Numbered from the stretch's first letter, positions 35,967-46,107 are shown. The stretch: 64,000 bases of DNA from Sinomicrobium weinanense (GCF_018863395.1 NZ_JAHKRR010000001.1:992001-1056000); one strand, 5' to 3'. The notes: generated by a model from the letters alone, not told the origin. A program made the numbers and translations.

Positions 35967-37099
35967 CAGATCATTCCTTTTGTAGATGGCAGTACCATCT
36001 TTTCGGTATCGCGTTTTACTGCCATTTTTATGGCCTTGGCGAAAGCCTTGAAAATAGCTTCGATCTTGTGGTGTTCATTTTTTCCTTCCGCTTTTACATT
36101 CAGGTTGGCCCTGGCCCCGTCGGTAAAGGATTTAAAGAAGTGATAGAACATTTCCGTTGGCATTTTCCCTATCATTTCGCGCTTGAATTCCGCTTCCCAT
36201 ACCAGCCAGTTCCTTCCGCCGAAATCTATGGCAACCTGTGCCAGGCAATCGTCCATGGGCAGGCAGAAGCCGTAACGCTCTATCCCTAATTTACTTCCGA
36301 GAGCCTTGTGAAAGGTCTCCCCGAGCGCTATGGCGGTATCCTCAATAGTGTGGTGCTCGTCTACTTCCAGGTCACCCTTAACATGGATGTTCAGGTCCAT
36401 CTGTCCGTGGCGTGCCAACTGGTCCAGCATATGATCGAAAAAGGGGATCCCCGTATAGATATCACTTTTTCCTGTACCGTCCAGGTTGAGCGTGATAGCG
36501 ATGTCGGTTTCGTTGGTTTTCCGGGTGATGGATGCTGTGCGGCTCTGGAGTTTTAAAAATCCGTAGATCTCTTTCCAATCAGCAGTTTCCAAAGCAATAC
36601 AGGCCTTTAATGCTTCCTGTTCTACGGTGACTTCTCCCGTTCCCAGGCTGGTATGATTATTCATAAAGATCCCCTTTGCCCCCAGGTTTTTGGCCAGTTC
36701 CACATCGGTCAGGCGGTCTCCTATAACAAAGGAGTTTTCCAGGTCGTAGTCCCCTGTAAGATATTTAGTGAGCAATCCGGTTTTAGGTTTGCGATTGGGT
36801 GAATTTTCTTCGGGAAAGGTCCTGTCGATAAAGATCTCATCAAAAACAATCCCCTCGTTTTCCAGGCTCTTCAGGATAAAATTCTGCACCGGCCAGAACG
36901 TTTCTTCCGGAAATGAATCGGTTCCCAGCCCATCCTGATTGGTCACCATGGCAAGTTCGAAATCCAGTTCACGGGCAATCCTGGCCAGCCAGGTGAACAT
37001 CCCGGGATAAAATTCCAGTTTTTCGAATGCATCGACCTGTTCGTCTTCCGGTTCGCGTGTCAGGGTTCCGTCCCTGTCTATGAATAGTACTTTTTGCAT
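35966..37099 (-). CDS. hisB: Bifunctional histidinol-phosphatase / imidazoleglycerol-phosphate dehydratase
   Basis: Catalyses steps 6 and 8. The 377-residue fusion has a HAD phosphatase first ([10 protein letters not shown] with the nucleophilic and acid/base Asp at about D7 and D9; [16 protein letters not shown] with the Mg Asp), then the IGP dehydratase domain from about residue 190 ([27 protein letters not shown] and the second NEHHKIE manganese-binding motif). This is the enterobacterial-type fusion, also seen in Bacteroidota. Confidence 0.96.
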   Translation of the reverse strand: MQKVLFIDRDGTLTREPEDEQVDAFEKLEFYPGMFTWLARIARELDFELAMVTNQDGLGTDSFPEETFWPVQNFILKSLENEGIVFDEIFIDRTFPEENSPNRKPKTGLLTKYLTGDYDLENSFVIGDRLTDVELAKNLGAKGIFMNNHTSLGTGEVTVEQEALKACIALETADWKEIYGFLKLQSRTASITRKTNETDIAITLNLDGTGKSDIYTGIPFFDHMLDQLARHGQMDLNIHVKGDLEVDEHHTIEDTAIALGETFHKALGSKLGIERYGFCLPMDDCLAQVAIDFGGRNWLVWEAEFKREMIGKMPTEMFYHFFKSFTDGARANLNVKAEGKNEHHKIEAIFKAFAKAIKMAVKRDTEKMVLPSTKGMI

Positions 37100-37294
37100 T
37101 TTTTGTTTCTTTTATTGATGGAATATCTCTTAAAAGCCATACCTCGTTATGCTGAACTTGCGTGTACTGAGTGCAATCGAAGTGTTTCTGCATCCCATCC
37201 GCCATATCTTGGAAGATGAGACCCTGAAACAACCCTTCGGCTGTGCTCAGGGTGACAGTTCAGGGTGACGCAGGGATTACCTCTCAGGCATCTC

Positions 37295-38344
37295 TTATAG
37301 TAGATTTAAGGTTTTTATTAATTTTTCGTTCTCCCCTGGTGTCCCCACGGTAAACCGCAGGCAGTTTTTGCACAGCGGCTGGGTGGTGCGGTTTCTCACT
37401 ACGATCCCTTTTTCCACCAATTGCCCGTACCTTTTGTTGGCATCATCTACCCTGGCCAGGATAAAATTAGCGTCAGAAGGATAAACTTCTTCTACGAAAT
37501 TCACTTGAAGTAATGATTTAAACAACTCTTCTTTTTGCTCTTTAATACTGTGTATTTCATAAAAAATAACATCTGTTTCCCTTAACCGTTCCAAAGCTCT
37601 TCGCTGCGTGAGTTCATTGATATTATACGGAGGCTTGATCTTATTCAACACGGCAATGATCTGCGGGGAAGCATAGCATATTCCCAGCCGTATTCCGGCC
37701 AGTCCGTAGGCCTTGGACAGGGTTTGGGTCACTACGAGATTGGGGTATATATCCAGGCGGGACAACCAGCTTTCTTTATCGGAAAAATCGATATAGGCTT
37801 CATCGACGACCACCAGGCCGTTAAAACTTTCAAGCAATGCCTTTACGTGCCCTTCAGAAAAGGAATTTCCCGTAGGGTTATTCGGGGAACACAGAAATAT
37901 GATCCTGGAATGATCGTCCACTTTCTCCAGGACCTCTTCCACCCTGGGCTGGAAATCTTTGGACAACAGTATCTCCCGGTTTTCCACATTGTTCACTTCG
38001 GCCAGCACCTTGTACATACCGTATGTAGGGGGAAGTGTCAGGATATTATCCTGTGCAGGCTCACAAAAGGCCCGGTACAGCAGGTCCAGCACTTCGTCGC
38101 TGCCATTTCCGAGCAGTATGTTCTCTACCCTGACATTTTTTTGCCCGGCCAGCTCAGACTTAAGCCTGACCTGCTGAGGATCGGGATAACGGTTAACATC
38201 GCTGGAGAACGGGTTTTCGTTGGCATCGATAAAGACCATTTCAGCATCAAAATCCTTGAATTCGTCCCTGGCCGAGGAATACGGCTTTAGCTTTGCTACA
38301 TTAGGGCGGACCAGTTTGTTTATATCAAAAGGTATTGTTTTCAT
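37295..38344 (-). CDS. hisC: Histidinol-phosphate aminotransferase
   Basis: PLP fold-type I aminotransferase of step 7, 349 residues. PLP contacts are SPNNPTGN (about residues 153-160), VVDEAYIDFS, and the Schiff-base lysine in TQTLSKAYGLAGIRLG (about K210). C-terminal RFTVGTPGENEKL holds the substrate-binding Arg. The gap to hisB (37100-37294) has repeated words CAGGGTGAC and CCTTCGGCTGTGCTCAG of a common intergenic repeat type. Confidence 0.97.
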   Translation of the reverse strand: MKTIPFDINKLVRPNVAKLKPYSSARDEFKDFDAEMVFIDANENPFSSDVNRYPDPQQVRLKSELAGQKNVRVENILLGNGSDEVLDLLYRAFCEPAQDNILTLPPTYGMYKVLAEVNNVENREILLSKDFQPRVEEVLEKVDDHSRIIFLCSPNNPTGNSFSEGHVKALLESFNGLVVVDEAYIDFSDKESWLSRLDIYPNLVVTQTLSKAYGLAGIRLGICYASPQIIAVLNKIKPPYNINELTQRRALERLRETDVIFYEIHSIKEQKEELFKSLLQVNFVEEVYPSDANFILARVDDANKRYGQLVEKGIVVRNRTTQPLCKNCLRFTVGTPGENEKLIKTLNLL

Positions 38345-38379
38345 GTATTATTTATTGGTCATTTTTTTTGGCCATCCTG

Positions 38380-38407
38380 TGGGGGCGCAATGCATTGCGC
38401 CCTTACA
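38380..38407. repeat. Dispersed palindromic repeat GCAATGCATTGC, copy 4
   Basis: GGGGGCGCAATGCATTGCGC then CCTTACA, in the 67-base gap between hisD and hisC, nearly identical to copy 3. Confidence 0.75.
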
Positions 38408-38411
38408 TAGA

Positions 38412-39704
38412 TTATTTTTTTTCCTGTATATTCCGCAACCGAAGGGTTACTGCATTTTTATGGGCCTGCAGGCCTTCTGCTTCTGCCATGACCTCAATGG
38501 CTTTCCCGATATTTTGTATTCCTGTTTCGGATATTTTCTGAAAGGTTATCGATTTGGTAAAACTGTCCAGGTTTACCCCGCTGTAATTCCGGGCATAGCC
38601 ATTGGTGGGCAGGGTGTGATTGGTTCCCGAGGCATAGTCCCCGGCACTTTCGGGTGTGTAACTACCAATAAATACGGATCCTGCGTTTACAATACCATTT
38701 ACATAAAAATCGTCATTTTCCGTACAAATGATCAGGTGTTCCGGGCCGTAGTAATTAATGAGATCCAACGCTTCGCTGTCTTTTTCCACGAAAATGAGCC
38801 TGGAATTCTGTATCGCTGCTCGGGCTATTTTCTTTCTGGGCAATTCTTCTATCTGTACTTCTATTTCCTGTTCTACCTGCGCTATAAATTCTTTAGAAGT
38901 AGAAACGAGCACGACCTGGCTGTCCGTACCGTGTTCGGCTTGCGACAACAGGTCGGAGGCCACAAAGGCGGCATTGGCACTATGGTCTGCAACCACCAAA
39001 AGCTCCGAAGGCCCGGCAGGCATATCTATGGCTACGCCGTGTTGTGTGGCCAACTGTTTGGCTACGGTGACATACTGGTTTCCGGGGCCGAATATTTTAT
39101 ACACCTGCGGAATGCTCTCCGTACCGAAGGTCATCCCGGCAATGGCCTGGATCCCTCCTACTTTTAACACAGTGGTTACCCCACACAATTGGGCCGTGTA
39201 GAGGATGGCCGGATTTATTTTTCCTTCTTTATCGGGCGGAGAACACAGTATAATTTCGTCACACCCTGCTATTCCGGCAGGCACGGCAAGCATCAATACG
39301 GTGGAAAAGAGCGGTGCGGTCCCCCCGGGGATGTACAGCCCGATCTTCTGAATGGCTTTCTTCTCCTGCCAGCATTCGATCCCTTCGGTAGTGGTTACGG
39401 TAACCTTGTCTGTTTTTTGAGCCTTGTGAAATTTTTCAATATTAGCTTTTGCCAGACAGATAGCTTCTTTGAGCTCTTCCGAAACCTGGGTTTTGGCTTC
39501 TTCCATTTCGGCAGGAGTGACTTTAATTTCCGGAAGAACAACCCCGTCAAACAGCGAGGTATATTTGGCAATGGCCCTGTTGCCCTTGTCCTGTACTTCC
39601 CTGAATATTTCCTTTACCATGGCTTCTATATCCCCAATGGTCCTGGTAGGCCTTTTCAGCAATTCCGACCATTCTTCCCTTGCCGGGTTATATATTTTGT
39701 TCAT
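38412..39704 (-). CDS. hisD: Histidinol dehydrogenase
   Basis: Zn-dependent, NAD-linked oxidation of histidinol to histidine (last two steps), 430 residues. Signature blocks are VGLYIPGGTAPLFSTVLML-type (here IGLYIPGGTAPL), MPAGPSELLVVAD, LLSQAEHGTDSQVVLVST and GPEHLII. Full length. It is separated from hisG upstream by a GNAT gene on the same strand. Confidence 0.97.
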   Translation of the reverse strand: MNKIYNPAREEWSELLKRPTRTIGDIEAMVKEIFREVQDKGNRAIAKYTSLFDGVVLPEIKVTPAEMEEAKTQVSEELKEAICLAKANIEKFHKAQKTDKVTVTTTEGIECWQEKKAIQKIGLYIPGGTAPLFSTVLMLAVPAGIAGCDEIILCSPPDKEGKINPAILYTAQLCGVTTVLKVGGIQAIAGMTFGTESIPQVYKIFGPGNQYVTVAKQLATQHGVAIDMPAGPSELLVVADHSANAAFVASDLLSQAEHGTDSQVVLVSTSKEFIAQVEQEIEVQIEELPRKKIARAAIQNSRLIFVEKDSEALDLINYYGPEHLIICTENDDFYVNGIVNAGSVFIGSYTPESAGDYASGTNHTLPTNGYARNYSGVNLDSFTKSITFQKISETGIQNIGKAIEVMAEAEGLQAHKNAVTLRLRNIQEKK

Positions 39705-39725
39705 AGCTTTATGTTTTATCTCCTT

Positions 39726-39766
39726 GAACTTATTTAAACTTTTTTAATTGACCGTAAAACGAGTTC
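39726..39766. repeat. Hairpin element TTTAAACTTT/GAGTTC, copy 1
   Basis: GAACTTATTTAAACTTTT faces AAAACGAGTTCATTATTA. A second, better-paired copy lies at 46057-46107, sharing the outer GAAC/GAGTTCATTATTA words. Located between the GNAT gene and hisD. Confidence 0.5.
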
Positions 39767-39776
39767 ATTATTAAAA

Positions 39777-40211
39777 TTAACCCAGTTTTTTCTGAAAATG
39801 GTACCCGATGATCTTATATCCCGAGTTTACCCAGAATTTAACTCCTTCGGGATTGCTCACATAACAATTTAATTCGGAGGCATCACAGCCCATGGACCGG
39901 GCATAATCAAATATCCAGTTCATCATTAATTTGCCGATTCCCCGGCCCCTGTAATCGGAGTGTATCACTACATTATCTGGTTCTATATGTTTTCCGACAT
40001 AATATTTGGTCAGTATCCATAATCCCGAAACACCTATCAGTTTATTTTCATCATATACCCCCAGGCATTTATATCCCTCTTCTACCATACCCTTCAGTCT
40101 TTGTTCCAGTATTTCTGTCGAAATTTCACCATCCAGTTGCCGCAGAAGGGGAATGATCGTAAAAATTTTATCGCCGGGTATCAGTTCCAGTTTAAAATTA
40201 CCTGTATCCAT
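39777..40211 (-). CDS. GNAT N-acetyltransferase inside the his operon
   Basis: 144 residues with the acetyl-CoA loop VVIHSDYRGRGIGKLMMNWIF (R-x-x-G-x-G, residues about 85-98) and C-terminal AELNCYVSNPEGVKFWVNSGY-type motif (here ASELNCYVSNPEGVKFW). It lies between hisG (23 bases upstream) and hisD (72 bases downstream), all minus strand, so it should be expressed with the his genes. No histidine step needs an acetyltransferase. Substrate unknown. Confidence 0.88.
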   Translation of the reverse strand: MDTGNFKLELIPGDKIFTIIPLLRQLDGEISTEILEQRLKGMVEEGYKCLGVYDENKLIGVSGLWILTKYYVGKHIEPDNVVIHSDYRGRGIGKLMMNWIFDYARSMGCDASELNCYVSNPEGVKFWVNSGYKIIGYHFQKKLG

Positions 40212-40234
40212 ACTTTTTATCTTTTGTGAAATTA

Positions 40235-41092
40235 TTAAAGCACCATTTTCTCAATGGGACACACCAGAATGCCTTCTGCACCCACAGCTTTGAGTTCGTC
40301 TATGACCTCCCAGAACTTGTCCTTGTCGATCACCGAATGTACACTGCTCCATCCTTCTTCGGCCAGGGGCAGTACGGTAGGGCTTTTCAACACCGGGAGT
40401 ATCTGTCCAACAGCTTCTATTTTATCATTGGGGACATTCATCAGAATATAGCGGGAATTCCTCGCTTTCAGTACTGATTGTATCCGGAACCGGAGTTTTT
40501 GAAGTATCTCCCCGCTTTCTCCCGATATTTTTGGCGAAACAGCAAGCACAGCTTCACTTTTAAGGATCACTTCCACTTCTTTGAGATTGTTCTTGAACAG
40601 GGTGCTCCCGCTGGATACGATATCGACTATGGCATCGGCCAGGCCAATATTGGGAGCGATCTCTACCGAACCGGAGATCTGGTGCAGGTCGGCCTTGATC
40701 CCTTTTGAAGCGAGAAAGTTATTTACGGTATTCGGATAGGAAGTAGCGATCTGCATCCCGTCCAGGTCTTGTATCGATTTATAGTCGAACGTTTTAGGTA
40801 CGGCCACAGAGACCCTGCATCTGGAAAAACCCAGTTTTTCCATCACCTGTATTCCTTCGCCTTTTTCCACCAGCAGGTTATCGCCCACAATGGCGGCATC
40901 GACCACGCCGTCTTTCAGGTATTGCGGGATATCTGAATTTCTAAGGAAAAGAACTTCCAGCGGAAAATCCGAGGCTTCGGCCTTGAGCTGATCGTTGCCG
41001 TTATTTACCGAAATACCGCAGTTCTTCAGGATCCCCAGGGAGTCTTCATTGAGCCGCCCGCTTTTCTGAATAGCAATTTTAAGTTTGTTCAT
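40235..41092 (-). CDS. hisG: ATP phosphoribosyltransferase (long form)
   Basis: First step of histidine synthesis. The 285-residue length and the C-terminal segment after about residue 205 (RNSRYILMNVPNDKIEAVGQ) show the long form with its own histidine-sensing ACT-like domain, so no HisZ is needed. The N-terminal KIAIQKSGRLNEDSLGIL and the PRPP loop VDIVSSGSTLFKNNL (about residues 158-172) are visible. First structural gene after the his attenuator. Confidence 0.96.
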   Translation of the reverse strand: MNKLKIAIQKSGRLNEDSLGILKNCGISVNNGNDQLKAEASDFPLEVLFLRNSDIPQYLKDGVVDAAIVGDNLLVEKGEGIQVMEKLGFSRCRVSVAVPKTFDYKSIQDLDGMQIATSYPNTVNNFLASKGIKADLHQISGSVEIAPNIGLADAIVDIVSSGSTLFKNNLKEVEVILKSEAVLAVSPKISGESGEILQKLRFRIQSVLKARNSRYILMNVPNDKIEAVGQILPVLKSPTVLPLAEEGWSSVHSVIDKDKFWEVIDELKAVGAEGILVCPIEKMVL

Positions 41093-41167
41093 TTTTTATG
41101 ATTTTCCCGGTTTAGATTCTGTTTTAAAATGATCTTTCTTTGTGAGCTCCGGATCACTTCCGGAAAT

Positions 41168-41199
41168 AAAAAAAGCCCGTTTGATCTACTCAAACGGGC
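41168..41199 (-). terminator. his attenuator terminator
   Basis: On the minus strand GCCCGTTTGA (41190-41199) pairs perfectly with TCAAACGGGC (41175-41184) around five bases, followed by TTTTTTTATT. It lies about 75 bases before the hisG start. Just upstream, CCATTAT (41202-41208) can pair with ATAATGG (41229-41235), which begins inside the leader-peptide stop codon; extended through an internal loop (GG with CC) this pairing would invade the terminator arm. Confidence 0.87.
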
Positions 41200-41234
41200 C
41201 TATAATGGGTTAAAGAATTACATACATACCATTA

Positions 41235-41291
41235 TCACCTCGCCTGAGTGCAAGTGAAAAAATGGTGATGATGCAAAACGTTAGGATTCAT
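41235..41291 (-). CDS. his leader peptide (18 residues, four consecutive His)
   Basis: Short ORF from ATG at 41291 to TGA at 41235-41237. The peptide is MNPNVLHHHHFFTCTQAR, with His codons CAT CAT CAC CAT in a row at residues 7-10. It stands upstream of a Rho-independent terminator and hisG. This is the layout of the classical his leader: ribosome stalling at His codons favours the antiterminator. Codons and pairings are read from the sequence; regulation is inferred. Confidence 0.88.
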   Translation of the reverse strand: MNPNVLHHHHFFTCTQAR

Positions 41292-41342
41292 TTCTCTTTT
41301 TTTGTTCTGCTGCAAATTTAAATTAAAAATTATTTATCAGAA

Positions 41343-41371
41343 CAAAAATATTCGCAAAATTTTGTAACAAA
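41343..41371 (-). promoter_or_regulatory. Probable his operon promoter
   Basis: On the minus strand TATTTTTG (41343-41350) fits TAnnTTTG exactly, with TTTG (41368-41371) 17 bases upstream, a little shorter than the usual 19. Transcription would start near 41336, leaving about 45 bases before the leader peptide. Confidence 0.45.
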
Positions 41372-41495
41372 CCTCTTTTATATTGTAACAAAAACCCCAT
41401 GACCTCCCGAAATTTCGGAATACAAAGGTTGTCTCTTTTGTAGGAAATTTATATTTTTAACAAATATTAACATGGCCCCGAAATAAGATTAGCTC

Positions 41496-41503
41496 TACTT
41501 TTG
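41496..41503 (+). promoter_or_regulatory. -7 box candidate for the JAB toxin-like gene
   Basis: TACTTTTG, an exact TAnnTTTG match 22 bases before the ATG at 41525. No TTG at the proper -33 distance. Confidence 0.35.
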
Positions 41504-41524
41504 TTCAATGAATGCTAGTATGTT

Positions 41525-42412
41525 ATGGAGATCAATGTGCGTTCTATCGCTGATACCCTGAGTCGGGCCGAAGATTTATCCGGCATAGGCCATAGCGGAG
41601 AATTAGATTTTATTCTCAATACAGGTCACGACGGTTCGGGATTGTTACTTGGTGATGAACCTTTTATCGACCATGAACTCATCTCCCAAAACCTGATCGA
41701 CCCGCCGGATACTTACCGGGTAGATGCTATGGGGCATATCCGCTATACAGACAACAAGACCTATTACGACAAAAACGGTGACGTTGTACACAAACTCATT
41801 TCGGACAAGACCGGAAAATCCATACTGGTAAAACGCAGTATTTTGGAGAAGATGATCAAATGTACGTTTGTAGCTAATAAGAAAGAGATAGAACGGAACA
41901 TTGAATTTGGATTAAAAAAAAGAGAGAAAATAGAAGAATTGACCCTTTTAACTGTCGAAGACGAAGGTGCCGCCTTGGCGTTGTTCAAGTTTCTGGCCGA
42001 TAACGGTGATGCAGAGCAGGCAATGCAGGCTTTTTCGGATAGTTCGGGCGTAGAAACCTTTTATATTTATTCCAACAACCGTTTGGGAAGTGTACAAATG
42101 GACACCGATTTTTTTGACCTTGTAAATGGTTTTTCTCCTTTGTATAAAATTCACAGTCATCCGTTTGACGATCATGACCCGTGGGATGAATTCCCTTCCG
42201 GATATGGTCCCACTCAAGGTCTTCCGGGAGATCGACGTTCCAGGGAAAGTTTCATTAAAGACTATGGCTATCAGAAACACTATATGTACCACAATGGCAA
42301 GCATTCCCTGACGGAATATGCGGACGAGAGGTACGGTTTTGTAAAAAAAACCAAGATCACCTTAATTAGGTTGAAATCTCTAAATCTAAAAAAAGGGTTT
42401 GGTGCAAAATAA
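41525..42412 (+). CDS. Orphan JAB-type toxin-like protein
   Basis: 295 residues without signal peptide. The C-terminal half has a JAB/MPN-like metalloprotease pattern: upstream Glu in GVETFYIYSN, IHSHPFDDHDP (H-S-H-P, about residues 215-218), then GLPGDRRSRESF with the Asp. This arrangement is known as the JAB-like toxin 1 domain at the ends of Rhs/YD-repeat polymorphic toxins. The N-terminal 120 residues (DTYRVDAMGHIRYTDNKTYY, NGDVVHKLISD) look like the linker that precedes such toxin tips, yet no repeat or secretion domain is encoded upstream; the his leader lies there instead. So it may be a detached toxin module. Followed at once by a lipoprotein gene. Toxic activity is not shown. Confidence 0.65.
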   Translation: MEINVRSIADTLSRAEDLSGIGHSGELDFILNTGHDGSGLLLGDEPFIDHELISQNLIDPPDTYRVDAMGHIRYTDNKTYYDKNGDVVHKLISDKTGKSILVKRSILEKMIKCTFVANKKEIERNIEFGLKKREKIEELTLLTVEDEGAALALFKFLADNGDAEQAMQAFSDSSGVETFYIYSNNRLGSVQMDTDFFDLVNGFSPLYKIHSHPFDDHDPWDEFPSGYGPTQGLPGDRRSRESFIKDYGYQKHYMYHNGKHSLTEYADERYGFVKKTKITLIRLKSLNLKKGFGAK

Positions 42413-42416
42413 TGAT

Positions 42417-42899
42417 ATGATGAAAAATACCCTGATCATTTTAATTTCTCTGTTTACTTTTCTCTCCTGCACGAAAAGAAATGAAGAAGCTGTGATATTG
42501 AACAAAAAAATAAAAGCAGAATTGGATGAATTTATCGCACTGACCAAAGATCACGAACTTATAGATGAATCCTATATTTGTCTTTATTTTGAAAAACCAA
42601 AAACTAAACTAAGGTTTGGCATTACCTTAACCCCTCCAGATGTTTGTTCTAATTTCAAAGGAGTGTTTTTTTATAATCAGGAACCAGTTTTTATCTACTA
42701 TGAAAAACAAGATTCTTTGACGGCAGAAGATGTTAAACCCGTCATGCAGATTACAGACAGCGTTAAACTTAAAGAAAACTGTCTTGAGTATGGCTTAAAC
42801 ACTCCATATTATGGTAATTTTCACCCCCCGGTATGGGCATATGAAATAGACGAGGGTGAAATAAAACTCATCCACGAATCCAAATTGAGGCGGGACTAA
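42417..42899 (+). CDS. Small lipoprotein, candidate immunity protein of the JAB-like toxin
   Basis: 160 residues from the ATG at 42417 (MMKNTLIILISLFTFLSC; the next codon is also ATG), with lipobox TFLSC. Only four bases separate it from the stop of the toxin-like gene. The mature part has no motif I recognise and is rich in charged residues. Position directly after a toxin-tip-like gene suggests immunity, and a periplasmic/outer-membrane anchor would place it where an incoming effector might act. This is inference from context only. Confidence 0.6.
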   Translation: MMKNTLIILISLFTFLSCTKRNEEAVILNKKIKAELDEFIALTKDHELIDESYICLYFEKPKTKLRFGITLTPPDVCSNFKGVFFYNQEPVFIYYEKQDSLTAEDVKPVMQITDSVKLKENCLEYGLNTPYYGNFHPPVWAYEIDEGEIKLIHESKLRRD

Positions 42900-42929
42900 A
42901 CTAAAACGACAACCAAAAATAAGCCATCT

Positions 42930-43790
42930 ATGAAAAATTTTATACAGGCATTTATAGTATTCCTGCTCTGGTCGGCTTTCGGAATATGGATATACGCCTG
43001 CCAGATCAAGAATCTGTGTGTGGAGGTGCCTCCGAAGGAAACTTCTCCCGAACCTGTGGCAACAGACACCGTTGCCACCCGTGAAGAATACGGCAGTGAA
43101 TTTGCCCTGGAACAGTTCGACGATTTTTACATCGCCGCAAATACCGATTCTGTTTCCGTAACCGGAACTTCCGAGAACATAGAGCAGCTCCTTTTCAACT
43201 TCCTCAACGAACACCAGGACAAGGAACTCCTCATCACCGGCCTGCACAACACGGAGGAAGAAAGCGCTATGGGCGATGCCAGGGCCAGTATGCTTAAGGA
43301 AAAGTTTACAGCCTACGGTATAAACCCGGACCGGATCGTGACACAATCGTCCCGAAAACGTTTTGATTTTGACGAAGAAGGGCGCTACCGGGGAGGAATA
43401 GAATTACAATACCGCGACATTTCGGAAAGCAGGAAAGCGCTTATTGAAAAAGGCCTTTCCAACAAAATACTGTATTCCAATTTCGCATCGGAAAAATTCA
43501 AACCGGACAATACGCTTCAGGCCTATGCCGAAGAGTTGAAAAACTATCTCGACAAATATCCGGAAAAAGAGGTGGTCATTACCGGGCACACAGATAATGT
43601 GGGCCCCGTAGAAGCCAATGAATGGATCGGTATGCAACGGGCAAAAAACGTGATGAAATACCTGATAAGCGTGGGCATCCCTGAAGAAAAGCTGGAAGCA
43701 TTATCCAAAGGCCCCCACGCCCCCATAGCCACCAATGCCACTCCCGAAGGCAGAAGGCAAAACCGCAGGATAGAAATTAATGTCAATTAA
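42930..43790 (+). CDS. OmpA-family envelope protein with two OmpA-like domains
   Basis: 286 residues with an N-terminal membrane anchor or signal (FIQAFIVFLLWSAFGIWIYA). The C-terminal OmpA domain is canonical: VVITGHTDNVGPVEANEWIG, with the peptidoglycan-binding Asp and Arg, and GRRQNRRIEI at the end. Residues about 65-150 form a second, degenerate OmpA-like domain (ELLITGLHNTEEESAMGDAR, PDRIV). Likely peptidoglycan tethering. It is followed after 21 bases by the helix-hairpin-helix protein, a pairing seen in flavobacteria. Confidence 0.88.
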   Translation: MKNFIQAFIVFLLWSAFGIWIYACQIKNLCVEVPPKETSPEPVATDTVATREEYGSEFALEQFDDFYIAANTDSVSVTGTSENIEQLLFNFLNEHQDKELLITGLHNTEEESAMGDARASMLKEKFTAYGINPDRIVTQSSRKRFDFDEEGRYRGGIELQYRDISESRKALIEKGLSNKILYSNFASEKFKPDNTLQAYAEELKNYLDKYPEKEVVITGHTDNVGPVEANEWIGMQRAKNVMKYLISVGIPEEKLEALSKGPHAPIATNATPEGRRQNRRIEINVN

Positions 43791-43811
43791 CCCAAATCTG
43801 AACAAAATATC

Positions 43812-44312
43812 ATGGAACAGTTAGCACCGGTAGCCGCAATAGAATATATTGTATTGTTCATTATATGCCTGGGGTGTTTCCTCATAGGTTATTTTTTTGC
43901 GAGAAGCTATTTCTCCAAAAGATACAGCAGGCAACTCAGGGACTGCCTCTCGGAAAAAGAGGTACTCCGGGAGAGCGTTAACAAACACGCCAACAGCACT
44001 TTCAACACCATTAAGGCCAGAAAGACCAGGGACCGCCGGGGAGCGCTCCACACCTCACAGGACAACCCGCTCGACTTTGACCGCATCGGCAAGGCCGACC
44101 ATTCGGTAAAGGACGATCTGAAAAAAATAAGCGGTATAGGCCCGTTTATTGAGGAAAGACTGAACAGTATAGGTATTTTTACCTTTGAACAGATCAGCAA
44201 TTTTACGGAGCAAGACATGGACCAGGTCACCGAACTCATACAGTTCTTCCCCGGCAGAATAAAACGCGACGACTGGAAAGGCCAGGCCGCCCGGCTGAAG
44301 GGTAAAAATTAA
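43812..44312 (+). CDS. Membrane-anchored helix-hairpin-helix protein
   Basis: 166 residues: one N-terminal transmembrane helix (IEYIVLFIICLGCFLIGYFF), a basic linker, and a C-terminal domain with LKKISGIGPFIEERLNSIGI (residues about 110-129), the helix-hairpin-helix found in predicted Fen1-like/NADH-dehydrogenase-associated proteins. Whether it binds nucleic acid is unclear, since in these proteins the motif may serve protein contacts. Same transcript as the OmpA gene. Confidence 0.78.
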   Translation: MEQLAPVAAIEYIVLFIICLGCFLIGYFFARSYFSKRYSRQLRDCLSEKEVLRESVNKHANSTFNTIKARKTRDRRGALHTSQDNPLDFDRIGKADHSVKDDLKKISGIGPFIEERLNSIGIFTFEQISNFTEQDMDQVTELIQFFPGRIKRDDWKGQAARLKGKN

Positions 44313-44313
44313 A

Positions 44314-44359
44314 TTCCAAACTTCATCCTGTGATAAACCCCGGGATGAAGTTTGGAATC
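44314..44359 (+). terminator. Inverted repeat / terminator between HhH and ABC-F genes
   Basis: ATTCCAAACTTCATCC (44314-44329) and GGATGAAGTTTGGAAT (44344-44359) are perfect 16-base complements around a 14-base loop, starting at the HhH stop codon. It lies between convergent genes; no long T-run, so termination strength is uncertain. Confidence 0.6.
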
Positions 44360-44373
44360 TGAAGTTTGGGACC

Positions 44374-46002
<1,629 letters not shown>

Positions 46003-46056
46003 TTATTTTATTTTTGAATTTCATTTAAGTCGATGCAAAAGTAACAAAACACAAAC

Positions 46057-46107
46057 GAACTCATTTAAACTTTTTCGTTTCAATTCTGGAAAGTTTAAAC
46101 GAGTTCA
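46057..46107. repeat. Hairpin element TTTAAACTTT/GAGTTC, copy 2
   Basis: GAACTCATTTAAACTTT and AAAGTTTAAACGAGTTC pair almost perfectly around about 16 bases. Related to 39726-39766. It lies in the 239-base divergent gap between the ABC-F gene and the gene at 46242, which also contains -7-like boxes TACTTTTG (46036-46043, minus) and TAGGTTTG (46177-46184, plus). Confidence 0.55.
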
